64,000 nucleotides of DNA, from positions 1 to 64,000 of the forward strand of contig JADNRY010000159.1 of assembly GCA_015501585.1 (NCBI GenBank), read 5' to 3'. Under the pieces are notes generated by a model. That model worked only from the letters and a program-made list of their open reading frames with translations, was not told where the DNA came from and ran no database searches. Made by a program: the position numbers and the translations under genes. This DNA comes from Rhodocollybia butyracea (Eukaryota; Basidiomycota; Agaricomycetes; Agaricales; Omphalotaceae). Below, piece after piece: positions 1 to 10,735 of this stretch (positions within the stretch are counted from its first letter, which is position 1; the number at the start of each line of letters is the position of its first letter).

Positions 1-1717
1 TATATTTGCTGCAAAAGCACCTCATCTTCTCGCCTCTGCTAACGACTATGTCGCCGCTGCCGCAGTTTTTCCAATGCGCGCCAACAACTACGTTATCGAG
101 GAGCTCATTGACTGGTCCCGAGCTCCTGATGACCCGATCTTCAGGCTTGTCTTCCCCCAGCCCGATATGCTACAGCATGACCAGCTCCAGGTCATAAAAA
201 ATGCCATGGACAGAGACTCCAGTCGGATAGAGATGCGTGATATAGTGTAAGTAGTAAAACTCGTTCCGCTCATTGCCTGACTTTGACCCATTTCTTTTTT
301 TCTTCCAACAGTGAGGGAATCCGGAACCTTCTCAACCCACACCCTGCAAACCAGAAACAAGAGAATGTCCCACATGTGAATGGTCAACCAGTCGAGGGAA
401 TGCAGCATAAATACCGAGAGACTTGCCTTTTCTTCCCAACGGAAGGACAATATTGTCATTCATACTGCACCTACTGTTTCCGATGGTATGGCTCTCCTAT
501 TGTTTGAGTATCCACCACGCTCGAGTTCATTTTATACGCCTTTGATCTAGGGCTCAGTTCACCGCTGTCGGTTCCGATCAGCAGTTCCAATCCAAGGACG
601 TCCAGCAGCTCGTAGACTACATCAAAGAAAACCGAGACCTTACCGACATTCTTTTTACTGGAGGCGATCCGATGGTCATGCATGCTCACCAGTTTTCGAG
701 ATACATTGATGCCATCCTGGCTGACCCAGGTACAGAGCATCTAGGAACCATCCGTATCGGTAGCAAGAGCCTTTCGTGAGCCTCAGTTTCTACAATTGTG
801 ATTCTGTGATCTCAAGCTAACGCCTCCCTTGGAGGTACTGGCCATATCGATATGTAACTGACCCAGATAGCCAAGAGATGCTTGGAGTATTTGAAAAGAT
901 CGTCAAGAGCGGCCGCCACTTGAGTATAATGGCTCATTTCTCGCACCCCGTCGAGCTCGCCTCTCCTGCCGTGCAGGAAGCCATGCGACGAATTAGGAAC
1001 ACAGGCGCAAACATCCGATGCCAAGCACCTCTTATTCGTGGAGTGAACGACCAGGCTTCGATTTGGGCAGAGGTAAGCGTTTTTCCACATCAAAATTGGA
1101 AACGGGGGACTCAATTTGATAACCTTCCAACGCATATGTAGATGTGGCGAAAGCAAACACGGCTTGGTGCCATACCCTATTATATGTTCGTTGAGAGGGA
1201 TACAGGTGAGCAATGAGACGAGATTTGTTCTCAAGACTAAACGGCTATTTCTTCTAGGGGCTAAACATCATTTCGAAGTACCTCTTGCACGAGCGTACGA
1301 GATCTATAAGGAAGCGGGTGAGATCTGCTACGCCCACCGTCAAAAACCTGTCAATACTTATGTCCATGCATTCTACGTTTAGTCTCCTCCGTTGCAGGTA
1401 CTGCCCGGACGGTTCAAGGTCCCTCAATGTCAGCTAGCCCCGGCAAGATCCAAGTTGTCGGCATCACCACTGTCCCCACCGCTTCCGGCCCAGAAAAAGT
1501 CTTTGTCCTGCGTTTCCTTCAGGCCCGCAATCCGGCATGGACCAAAGAGGTCTTTTTCGCGAAATTCGACGAGAACGCGTCGTGGCTAAGTGATTTGAAG
1601 CCAGCATTTGGGGAGAAAGAGTTTTTCTATGAGTCACAGTATCGTGAGCTTGTACAGAGACCAGGATCGAGTGGGCAGTTGTTCCCACTCACGGGTAGTA
1701 TGGTAGCTCGGGTCTAA
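1..1717 (+). CDS. L-lysine 2,3-aminomutase-like radical SAM protein (5' truncated by window edge)
   Basis: Seven exons can be joined in one frame: about 2-246, 312-485, 551-775, 835-1072, 1142-1205, 1258-1317 and 1398-1717, each junction with GT...AG ends. The product carries the radical SAM cluster motif CHSYCTYCFRW (CxxxCxxC) in exon 2, then TGGDPM, and a C-terminal part with SPGK where bacterial aminomutases carry the PLP lysine. In the family a 4Fe-4S cluster and S-adenosylmethionine start radical migration of the alpha-amino group of lysine to give beta-lysine, with PLP as carrier. The role of fungal members is not established. The start codon and N-terminus lie left of the window. The family call is strong; substrate is inferred. 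Confidence 0.88.
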
Positions 1718-2193
1718 GGGTTCCTTTGTTTCGTTCAAGTCTTCGCTAGAATTTGGAATGTCGTTTACATCGTAAAGCTCTTAGAAGATACTTAGAAAGT
1801 TGTTTGCAACAACCAGAGCCTAGAGCATCAAGTCATTTCAGCAGTTGCACGCATCACAGTGTATACAGAAGGGAGTGAAACCATCAGATATCAGTTTTTT
1901 GAGCATGAGAAATCACAAGTGACAGAAGGCCATCTTGAAGCGTCGTCGAGGCCCTGGTATCGGGAGATTTATGTTGGCAAAACGGGAAAAAACTATGGGT
2001 GAAGCTTTGAAGAATAGAGCACAAGAATGTCCATGGTAGAGATCCTAATAGCAAGAGAGAATGTGACCGACATAACACTAGTAGCAACCCAAGAATCATT
2101 ACTACTGAAGTGATGACGGGTAGCGCAAAACGGACGTACCAAATACCCAGGTCCCAGAGAAACCAGAGCTTTCACACTAGCCAAAACAGAGCG
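1718..2193. other. Intergenic, no gene recognised
   Basis: This stretch follows the stop codon of the aminomutase-like gene and should hold its 3' end. Short open frames occur on the minus strand, but none has recognisable motifs or a convincing exon structure. Confidence 0.5.
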
Positions 2194-2888
2194 AAGTAGA
2201 GGTAGAGGTAGAGGTAGACCTAGAAGTAGAGCTTGTTTTAAAAGTGGAGCTCTACTTTTGGCCTAAAGGTAGATGTAATCGCAAAAGTAGAGCTATACTT
2301 TTTTGTGAGCACGTGCGGCTCTTCCGGTGTTCACCGGAGGCGTCGGCCGACGCGTCCCTAGCAGTTAACTGCCCTTACGCTTGCAGAAGGGTTTACATGG
2401 CTCAATATATACAATTTCTGTGCCTCCTAGTATATACATCGGATAGACAATGGGATATGTGACCACATTCCACTAGTACATGATAACATCGACAAATACT
2501 GCTTATACCAGTCAAATACCAGTTAGTTCATCAGACAGTTGAATCAAAGGGAATAGCACACCTTAGAGCCTCTGCAGCCCAGTACCCCTGATTTTTTCTT
2601 CCCCAGTCAATAGAAAAGGTATCACCAATGTCAGAGCAGTCAGTGTAAGGCAGCATTGGTCCACTGCGGAGGACTACCGCCGTCGATGCGCCTATCTCGG
2701 TGTCTGGGGCGGCGCGCATCAGTGTCGGCGGCGGCACCGAGATCAAGTGATCATTGGCCGCCGGGGTCCGGAATCCCTAAGTCATAAGTAGAGCTCAGGT
2801 AGAGCTCCACATTTTGCTCAGCTCTACTTTCTTGAACAGCTGAAAAAGTAGATTTGGGACACCTCTACCTCTACCTCTACCTCTACTT
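2194..2888. mobile_element. Putative MITE-like element with GTAGAG-type terminal inverted repeats
   Basis: The left end reads AAGTAGAGGTAGAGGTAGAG and continues to about 2218; the right end (about 2863-2888) is its inverted complement, ending CCTCTACTT. Subterminal AGTAGAGC and GAGCTCTAC motifs recur inside both ends in mirrored order, so the two ends are structurally palindromic. The roughly 695-base interior has no protein that I recognise. No clear target site duplication is visible, so the exact boundary and superfamily are uncertain. A compound microsatellite that happens to be inverted is the alternative. Confidence 0.5.
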
Positions 2889-2915
2889 TGCAGGTAGAGC
2901 TGTTTCTGCTACTGT

Positions 2916-3140
2916 TGTGAGCGATAGGTCCAGAAGCGATAATAAGCAAAAGCTTATCAGACAGAATTTAGGGGGCGCGGAAACGGGGGGCGCAAACGAT
3001 CCCTTTATTGGAAGTACGGTAGTCAATATAAATAGTAAAGTAATAACAAATACAGTAAGACACGGGGTGGCGGGTATCATGCCGGTGGTGCTACTTGAGC
3101 CCGAAACAACCGTCGTTGGACCGGCGGTCCGTTCTCAACA
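2916..3140 (-). repeat. 3' LTR of the gag-only Copia-type element
   Basis: This 225-base copy lies at the downstream end of the minus-strand element. It matches the other LTR except for two C/T differences near 3110-3120. The short AAGTGGGAG purine tract (minus strand, 3141-3149) abuts it, as expected for a polypurine tract. Confidence 0.88.
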
Positions 3141-3275
3141 CTCCCACTTGTGAGGGCCAAGGTACACAGAACGTACCACATAAGAAGATAAATAAACAAA
3201 GAAACAGAAACAGTCCAAAAGAAACAGAATGAGAGAGAGCATACAAAAAAGGCTCCCACGACTTCAAGAACCCAG

Positions 3276-4346
3276 TTAGGCTTCATAATATTGAGTGAGC
3301 TCCCCAACATGAGCGGCAGGCTGACCTGAAGTCAAAGCCATGAGCGTTGTCATACTAGCAGGATCTGGATTAGCATGAGGGGGCTCCCGACAGTTGGCTC
3401 GGATATGGCCACGTTTCCCACAGTTGAAACATGTGAGTTTGGAAACAGGGCGGCGCGTGCGAGCCATCAAGCCTTGAGTCTGAGCCATAGAAATATCCCC
3501 ACCCGATACAATGGACGGAGACTGGTTCAGTCCCTTGCCATAGGTGACATCAAAGTTCTGCAAGCGAGCAGTAACATAGTTGATATCTGAAATCCTCGGA
3601 TCTCCATTGAGTTTCAAGATGATCAGTCGGTAGTCCTCTGGAAGAGAGACTAGAATACAAGCAACCATGAAGGATGTGGAGACAGGCTCGCCAAGGTTCT
3701 CCAAATGATCAACAAGTTTACGAATGGTGGATACATGGGAAGCGATGGAGATGGTTTCATCCTTGTGAGACCACATGATTTTCTCGTAGATGGAGACAAT
3801 GGATCCAAGACCTTTAACAAGGTGATACTCGGCAAGTGCTTCCCACATTGCAAGTGGGCTGTCATCAATTCCCCTGACGATAGTGTACTGGTCCGGGTCA
3901 AGACGTTCGAATATAAGTCCAACGGCTTCATCACTCTTCTCCTTCCATGACTTCCAAGTCTTAGTACTAATTCCCGTCATTGGCTCCGGCGCTTTCGGCT
4001 TTCCAATATCTTCAACATACTCTCCATTAGAATCTCTCTCTCTCTCCTCTCTCTCAACATATGCCAACAACTTCTTCTTCCTCAACACAGCTCTAGTCTG
4101 CATCTGCCAATTTCCAAACAAGTCCTTGGACTGGTCATCCTTCAGCATAATGGTGTTCAAGTCACGGCGAGTGTCCGGCATTTCGGCGAAGCTCCCACAG
4201 GAGTCAGTAACGGTGCAGCGGCAAACAGCTTCCCTCAGGAAGAGTCGATCTTCAATATAAACACGGGCGGCTTCCCACGGGAAGGGTCGGTACAACAAAA
4301 ATAGCAAGCGGCTTCCCACAGGAAGAGTCAGTGACGGTACGGGCAA
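3276..4346 (-). CDS. Copia-type Gag polyprotein (UBN2-like) with CCHC zinc knuckle
   Basis: A 356-residue uninterrupted frame. Residues about 75-270 resemble the gag-polypeptide of LTR Copia elements (UBN2 type), with a MWEALAEYH segment and a LPEDY segment followed by a helical region. A zinc knuckle CFNCGKRGHIRANC (C-x2-C-x4-H-x4-C) lies near residue 305. The protein would form the particle and bind the element's RNA. No protease, integrase or polymerase follows; the frame ends close to the 3' LTR. The first in-frame ATG gives a basic and hydrophobic leader of about 50 residues, so a later start is possible. The open frame agrees with a recent insertion. Confidence 0.85.
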   Translation of the reverse strand: MPVPSLTLPVGSRLLFLLYRPFPWEAARVYIEDRLFLREAVCRCTVTDSCGSFAEMPDTRRDLNTIMLKDDQSKDLFGNWQMQTRAVLRKKKLLAYVEREERERDSNGEYVEDIGKPKAPEPMTGISTKTWKSWKEKSDEAVGLIFERLDPDQYTIVRGIDDSPLAMWEALAEYHLVKGLGSIVSIYEKIMWSHKDETISIASHVSTIRKLVDHLENLGEPVSTSFMVACILVSLPEDYRLIILKLNGDPRISDINYVTARLQNFDVTYGKGLNQSPSIVSGGDISMAQTQGLMARTRRPVSKLTCFNCGKRGHIRANCREPPHANPDPASMTTLMALTSGQPAAHVGELTQYYEA

Positions 4347-4400
4347 ACGGGCCTCCTCGGAAGCGGTGGTGATCGAGTACGTGGTTTAGTAAGCAGAGGC

Positions 4401-4413
4401 GGGGCCCATAACC
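4401..4413 (-). other. Candidate primer binding site (internal initiator tRNA-Met type)
   Basis: Read on the minus strand, the bases immediately inside the 5' LTR are GGTTATGGGCCCC. This is complementary to the anticodon-stem region of an initiator tRNA-Met (GGGCCCAUAACC), the half-tRNA priming mode known for Copia-group elements. The position directly next to the LTR supports the call. Confidence 0.65.
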
Positions 4414-4638
4414 TGTGAGCGATAGGTCCAGAAGCGATAATAAGCAAAAGCTTATCAGACAGAATTTAGGGGGCGCGGAAACGGGGGGCGCAAACGATCC
4501 CTTTATTGGAAGTACGGTAGTCAATATAAATAGTAAAGTAATAACAAATACAGTAAGACACGGGGTGGCGGGTATCATGCCGGTGGTGCTACTTGAGCCC
4601 GAAACAACCGTTGTCGGACCGGCGGTCCGTTCTCAACA
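4414..4638 (-). repeat. 5' LTR of the gag-only Copia-type element
   Basis: This is the upstream copy for the minus-strand element, with the same TG...CA ends as its partner. It should carry the element's promoter. Confidence 0.88.
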
Positions 4639-4643
4639 ACTGT

Positions 4644-7146
4644 GAATGTCCTCAGAGAAACCACAAAATTTGGCTCGTTTCGTGGTCCTGTGGCGACCTG
4701 ACACAGCCACACACCTGATTTGGAGAGAGGACAGTGCACGTGAGCTACACGAGTCAGCCTCACTTCCGTTTCGTCTGAGTATCATCGATCTTTCATCCAC
4801 CACTCTCATATCCTCTTGCCACTACTTACCGACGAGAACAACATATAATTAACTACTACAACATCTTCGCATCAGCCTCCTCACTCTTTACCCTCTTTCT
4901 TCAGCTAAATTTCGTCAAAATACACCGATCTCCTCACCAAGCCAGAAGGATGAACGCCGGTGGCTAACATAGGCTGTGGGTTTACTCAAAGTTTATAACT
5001 GAGTGTGGTCTTCTTTGCTCAGTGCATACCCTCGTTTTTCATCCTGTTATACAAGCTGATGGTCAATCTTGTCAGACCATTTTTGGCATCGTTTTAATTG
5101 GACTGATGTATACAGTTTCACCGCACACGCATAGCCATGCATGCGCTCTCAATACTTTTACTGTTGTTTGTAATTAGTGGTATTGCTACTGTCAATAGAC
5201 ATATGCATTCTTGGCTCCTACCCTCGCGTACTACATTTCCCTGCGTCTGCGAAGGGAGGGAGAGGATTCGCCGAGTATGCGTTTGCACCTTCGGACTCGA
5301 CTCGACTGGGCAACTATGCATCATCGCCGAGACTTCCCCCTCCCTTATCAATATCAGATTCATCGTATCCAGTGTGCTCAGTTTTTTTTTTGCTAACCCT
5401 AAGAGAATGGTGCTGTCATTAATATGCACTCGTTGTTCTGACATCATACATGCACCACGGTACACACCTCTGATTCATATAAGTACATTGTATTAAGTAT
5501 ACTACTATACAAGTGATTGCATTGGACAGTGCTGATAGTTCACCATCTCAATCAAAATCTGGCAGTCATCTTAGCTTGCAGTCTTCTCGTTTTTTCAGAA
5601 GAGTTTGCCATCTCTAAGGAGATTTGACTTGTATGTACGTGTAGTTCTCTGGCGTAAATAAACATAACTTGTTCTCGAAATTTAAGCTTTAGCTTCAAGG
5701 ATACTAATACGAGCAGCTTCACTGTCTTCAAGGCCTCCTCAGCGGCAGAGCACACGTAAATTGAGAGAACCGGCACGCTCGGCATTCTGTCATCTTGATT
5801 TCCATTGGTTGAGTCCTGACTCCATCTGGAGATACTTACTATTTTGGTAGTCAGGCGTCGGAACGTGAAATCATCTCGAATACAAAAGCGGACTGAGGCA
5901 AAATACGGTGTATAAACATGAATGCGTCAAATTGAGCCAAGAAAACTCAGAAATATATGCAAAAAAAGGTAAATAATTTCTTCCTTTTTCCTTTCTTTTC
6001 TTTCCTTTTCGCAACTTGAAAAAACTTGAAAACCGCCGATTCCCCACAGACTCAGGACACGAGCCCAAAATTTACCCCAGGCTTTAGCGCTTCAGCGCTC
6101 ACCAAATTCATCCGTGAGTTAGGAAATCATCAAGTACCCGGTTTCTGCGAGAGAAACCAACCCTGCAGCAATTATTGATTTTTATCAGGTCAGTTAAGGT
6201 CAGTTACCAGTATCGATATCATGGAGTACTAAAAGGACAGTTGAGAGCATGACAGACACAGGGCCGATCGTAAGCAGATAGTATACTTTAAACTTACCGT
6301 GACTGGTATAAGAGCAGTCACATGATCACAATGGTTGACTTTAAGCGCCTGAGTCATTTCTCTCTTCAAAGCTTCATTATCGGCTCATGCGTCCACAAGC
6401 AATGGATGGGAGGTATGGAACCGCGTTGAAACGTTGAAGCGTTATGGATGTACACAGAGGTCAGCCTTCAATTTCATCTAAAAGGTGTGTTTTCATGTCA
6501 AAGATCGTGTTCAAAAACTGATCGTTTCATCGGCGTCTGCTTTACCCACCGGGCATCGCGTCGCAGGAGTGTCAGCCGGACTAGCTGTCTTGTAGACTCA
6601 ATTCTACCTATCCAATAGTCATCTACCCCTTTAGCCTACTCTAAACAAGCATTCAGTTGTTCTTGACCACGATTACACAATATCAATGCCAATCCAAATA
6701 GCACCCCCAAACCCCCGTCTTTGGCGACAGAGTAATCGATAATCGATCGATAACCCTTGCTGGATCTATAAGAGTTACTGGCTCTCTCTCTACGACGGAT
6801 CATGTGCATGAAGCTATTAAGCTTGAAGCTTGAAGCTTGAGAGAGATCGCCGGAAAATGAGATTTCCTTTTGCCATGTCTTTCGAACAAGAAACCAGAAT
6901 ACTATCCCATCGTCCTCTTCTCAAGGCCACACATCTCACGACGTTGCACTGAAACGGGTGGACACTCAAGTGCATGACGTACTTAGCTCTCTTGCGAAAA
7001 CCCGTCTAATGATTATCGATTATGACTAGCTAAAAAGATTCGCAGCGAAGCTTTTTAAAACTTCCTTTGTTGGATCTCGCCATTTTCCCCAGATCAGTCT
7101 CGCTACCAAGATCTCAAGATCTCAAAGCTCACACAAGGCAGTCAAA
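4644..7146. other. Gene-poor intergenic region
   Basis: About 2.5 kb with no convincing gene. Frames such as the one at 5137-5496 look hydrophobic at the start but lack family motifs and are opposed by overlapping frames on the other strand. A pyrimidine-rich stretch lies near 5970-6010 and short AAGCTTG repeats near 6815-6840. Confidence 0.5.
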
Positions 7147-7230
7147 ATGGCAGAAGGAAGTCAAATAGATGGCATTGAAGAAATCGTTGGCACAAGGAAA
7201 TTCTCTAGAAACGCTTTACCTCCCGTTAAG
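7147..7230 (+). CDS. Very short frame ending at the element insertion point (possible gene remnant)
   Basis: An ATG in good context (tcaaaATGgca) opens 28 codons that run up to the target duplication of the 993-base element. Before insertion the frame would have read to a TAG just after the duplicated CCCGTTAAG. With the element present it ends two codons into the element. This may be the start of a real gene whose splicing I cannot see, or chance. Confidence 0.2.
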
Positions 7231-8223
7231 GGATAAAACTATTGAGAAACCCCTACTTTTTGATCCTTATTCGGCAACCCCGAGAAACCCAGTGACCGTC
7301 ACGAAAGGTCACATGAGTCACTGAATCCTATGAGACCGCTGGCTCGATAGCTATGGTAGGGTATGATTGCACGGCCCAATTGGCAGTACCGGAAGAAGTT
7401 CGAGTGTCTGTACCATACACGGTGGGATTAGGGATAGTAGAGCCGGAATTACTATACAATCCTTAAAACAAGGTACAAACCTTGACAAAGGGGAAATGCA
7501 ACAGGAGATGGCCAGCAAAGGAAACAGGAAGGGATGTGAGGCTGAGGAGAGACACTGTAAGTATACATGTACATATTATGGTCAAAACCTCAGCTATCTG
7601 AGTTCTCGCGCTTTCAAGTCATCTATGAGGACTAGATTTGGAAAATATGAGCTGGATTGTGCACCGCTAACTTCTATACATGTCCGTGTAGACATACCGA
7701 ATTCAGAGAGAGCATATAAGGATGTGGTTAATTGAACAAATACTATCCGAACTCGTTCGTCGGTTTCAGTCACTGTAATCCCGTGGTAATGCCACGCATC
7801 ATGGAGCAGACGTCGCTCAAAAAAAGAAAGCACGCGTGGATCCATGTTGAAGGAGTTATGGCGGGCGAGATTTAAATAAGTCGTTTGAGAATACGCGAAT
7901 TTGGCTGCTGGATTCGGTCGGAGATACAACGAGCTGGAACTAATTTTCAGCAGCGGAGGTGCGGAAGGACGCGTTTTTGACGCGTTTCAAAGCTAAGTAC
8001 ATGAGATAACATGGTAAACATGTCATTGAAGAAGATGAATAGAGCACCTCAAGCGAAATGCAAGAGCTGAGCAGCGCGAGGACTTTATAAACAGAAGTTA
8101 CGAAAGCAGAAGCGTGACACACACCGTGATGGGTTCCCACTGAGTAAATCGCGTAGGTTTCATGAGAATTTCCTTTTTTGGAGGGGTTTCCCATCAAATC
8201 AGGGTTTCTCAATAGTTTTATCC
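7231..8223 (+). mobile_element. Non-autonomous Mutator-like element, 993 bases, copy 1
   Basis: The ends are perfect 22-base inverted repeats beginning GGATAAAACTATTGAG. A 9-base target duplication, CCCGTTAAG, flanks both sides (7222-7230 and 8224-8232). Nine-base duplications with moderate inverted repeats point to the Mutator (MULE) superfamily. The interior holds frames of about 90 to 120 codons but no transposase. The element is almost identical to the inverted copy at 27549-28541 and of exactly equal length, which suggests recent activity of a source copy elsewhere. Confidence 0.85.
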
Positions 8224-8269
8224 CCCGTTAAGTAGTCCCGATTCCGTAAGTCTTCATTAATCATTAGGT

Positions 8270-8824
8270 ACGGTCAGCCATAGTGATTCAGGATGTGATT
8301 CAGAACATGGATCCAGTTGCTGAATCACAACCTGAATCACTGGTGTGTCGAAGCGGCTCTTTAGCTGCCCCGACACTCCCAGAAACGCGTTTCCGTTTCG
8401 TACAGCCACTTGTAAAGTATTATTTAGGTAATTCCATTAAAAAATACTCATTTAACTCAATTCTTTTTTACACTGGACACGATAAAATCCGGCTAAAATC
8501 ACGCCAAAATGGTCAGAGCTCACAGCAACAAAGCTGGGGCCATGAAAAGCAACACCTTTCTAAGCAATGTGCGGCATGTTCAATGCTCAAAATATCCTTG
8601 GGATAAAAGTTACTTGTGACAGACAAGTCACAGCTCAGAGCCTCAATATTCACCTTACGTTTTTGGCAGGTGAATCACTGCTCTGAATCACTTTTAGAAT
8701 CAGAATCTGGATGTGGTCGGTCACCTTTGAATCGCGTTTCACTAGGGTTTCAGAGTGTTTTGAAAAATCAGAATCACTCTCAGAATCACACCCAGAATCA
8801 CAGCTGAAACCCATGGCTGACCGT
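8270..8824. mobile_element. 555-base inverted-repeat element rich in GTGATTC motifs
   Basis: Both ends begin ACGGTCAGCCAT when read inward. The subterminal parts carry repeated GTGATTC/GAATCAC motifs in mirrored orientation (several from 8283 to 8345 and from 8690 to 8805). No transposase is encoded and no target duplication is clear. Short inverted ends with clustered subterminal motifs are typical of hAT-like MITEs, but the superfamily is a guess. It lies 46 bases from the Mutator-like element. Confidence 0.65.
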
Positions 8825-9213
8825 GCCTATTGCTTCTTGGCCTCACTTCGATGCAAGCTGATTTACCGGTCTCGTATGTAGGGTAGACTGGCCAAGTGGC
8901 TCGTACCGCATCCAAAGCGAGCTTAAAAACGTCTGGTCGTGCTTGAAGCAGCGCTCGAGTATACACCGCAAGTCGGTCTACAGATAGTGTGAGACCTGAA
9001 ATCTCCACAGTTTCATCAATATACAATCCCTAGTCTAAATTCCCTTTTTAGTTGCTTCTTTCTCAGCTTTGTCCCCCACGCCGCCAGCCTTCACTAATGT
9101 CTCTGCATCCCCTCCTCCAATATGGACAGTAGTCCCTTCTGCAGTATACTATGCCATGCGTGTATATAGGTATCCAAATAATATAGGCCTTCTGCGGTGT
9201 TCCCAGCAAGGAA
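8825..9213. other. Intergenic, no gene recognised
   Basis: A minus-strand frame that begins in this stretch (to about 9026) runs leftward into the 555-base element and has no recognisable motif. The far end precedes the stop codon of the first membrane protein gene and probably holds its 3' untranslated region. Confidence 0.45.
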
Positions 9214-10735
9214 TCAACTTTGAGCTTTAAGGATTAGCTGAAGCGTTCCGGGAGCAGATACTCTCTGAGAGCTTTCCATCTATAACCATAAATCAGGTTA
9301 TGACAACATAAACAATACTAATGGTTCTACATTCGCACAACGTGCCGATACTGAACCCATCTCGGGAGAACCACCCAAACTTGTTAACTCCATAGTGGGA
9401 ATGGTGAATGTTTGTGGTATGTCTATAGGATAGCAACTGAGTAAGTTTTTGGGGCGGGAAGGAACGGAAAATTAACAGGCGTACTAAGAGACGTTGGCCG
9501 AAAGACAATGGGCCGAGCCACTGCAGGCGGATCCGTGGTCAGCGAATATGCGTTTTCCGCAGGTTTTCTTAGTATAAAATAATTGGAGAGAATGGTGAGC
9601 GTATATATCCTGCCCAAAATGTCAAACATCAGGGTGGATGCTATATGAAAAGTTAGCAGTGCGTCTCTAGCACACAATACACGGAATCACAACTCACGCG
9701 AGCGATTGTTTGTCGCAAGAAGAGAGAGCATAATAGTTGTGGATGCTGACGCAGTAAATCCGCAAGTCACGGATTGTATAGAGAGGCGACGAAGTAGACT
9801 AGGCCCAGCATTCAGGAAAACCCATCGCCAACAGAGATTATGAAGGGTAATACCTTCGGGTCGCGGCATACTTCGTCTTGATTGTACTTGTAGTATAAAG
9901 CATGACCATCGCAATGAAAAAGTCAGTAGCAGCAGACAGTGTAGCCGCAGCGCTTGTGGTTCATAAGTTGTATGTTTGTGAAAGAGGTAGTATCCTTACA
10001 TTGCAAGGTTAAAGTTAAATGGTGAAACCGCTTGGTTTACAAATACCCGGATGGCAAATACCCAGTGGAACACTACCTGAATAGCTTCTGTTATCTATTT
10101 ATGTAGGAGCAAGGACGACATAGTACTCACCTGCGCAATCAGAAGCAGGCATGCAAGGAAAGTTATCACTTTATTATGGGTTCTTTAGCAGCTCTATGAA
10201 CGATGGGTGTGTAGATAAACAACAAATTATACGTACATTTGCCAAAACCGATGAATGAAAAATATTTGTTCGACCATAGCACTACTGTAAGTACATAGAA
10301 CGGTGGTTGGGAACATCCATTGTTGTGCACGTGCAGATACAGACGATAGACCTGGATAAAGGATAAGTTAATATTTGAGGATCATACAAAGCTCCGGCTC
10401 CAAGCCACTACCTGCAGAATCCAACACCATCCACTGAACAAACGCAAACAGTCACGATATCCTCGGGTGACTAATTGAAACAGGAACTTACATAGTATAC
10501 ATTATAACATATGACGGCCGTACATATTGTGTCTATCAACAGGGCAGCACTCAGGCTCCAACGGACAAAGAGATTGGGGCGAGAGTTCAGGAAATAAAAC
10601 CCCCCAAGGACGATTTCGGCTCCATAGAACAATATGTTGATCCAAGAACCAGCAAGGAGGTAGCTTCATCATTGTCAGTGCTTTCGAACTGGAATGGAAC
10701 TATAGCACATACGGTGGTGAGAGAAGGGGAGGCAT
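9214..10735 (-). CDS. DUF6534-type multi-pass membrane protein, copy I
   Basis: This is an intron-rich gene of a basidiomycete family with about seven transmembrane segments and a C-terminal DUF6534 domain. The start at 10735 gives MPPLLSPP, then an intron, then an exon containing NILFYGAEIVLGGFYFLN and CNVYY before the next donor. Later exons carry LLRRLSIQSVTCGFTASAST (around 9750) and DILGRIYTLTILSNYFILRK (around 9600), which match the conserved C-terminal helices. The last exon ends with a stop at 9214-9216. All exons I followed are open. Function is unknown; a membrane receptor-like or transport role is only guesswork. It is paralogous to the genes at 13161, 29390, 32206 and 37425. Confidence 0.72.

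Larger units (their letters stand above)
2916..4638 (-). mobile_element. Short Copia-type LTR retroelement, gag only, with 5-base target duplication
   Basis: Two 225-base direct repeats (2916-3140 and 4414-4638) bracket 1273 bases that encode only a Gag-like protein on the minus strand. Read on the minus strand, each LTR starts TGTTGAGAAC and ends CTCACA. The element is flanked by ACTGT on both sides (2911-2915 and 4639-4643), a 5-base target duplication. Just inside the 5' LTR is a candidate primer binding site, and just inside the 3' LTR a short purine tract. Protease, integrase and reverse transcriptase are absent, so movement would need enzymes from another element. The two LTRs differ at only two positions, which suggests a young insertion. 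Confidence 0.88.

Noticed and set aside
3883..4260. 125-codon plus-strand frame within the retroelement
   Set aside because: It is antisense to the Gag coding frame with UBN2-like and zinc knuckle motifs.
5137..5496. 119-codon frame starting with a signal-peptide-like hydrophobic stretch
   Set aside because: No motif, no splice support and overlapping frames on both strands; likely chance.
7594..7929. 111-codon minus-strand frame repeated at 27843-28178 inside the 993-base elements
   Set aside because: Both copies are part of the same non-autonomous element, and other frames of similar size occur in all directions. No transposase motif is present, so I do not call it a gene.
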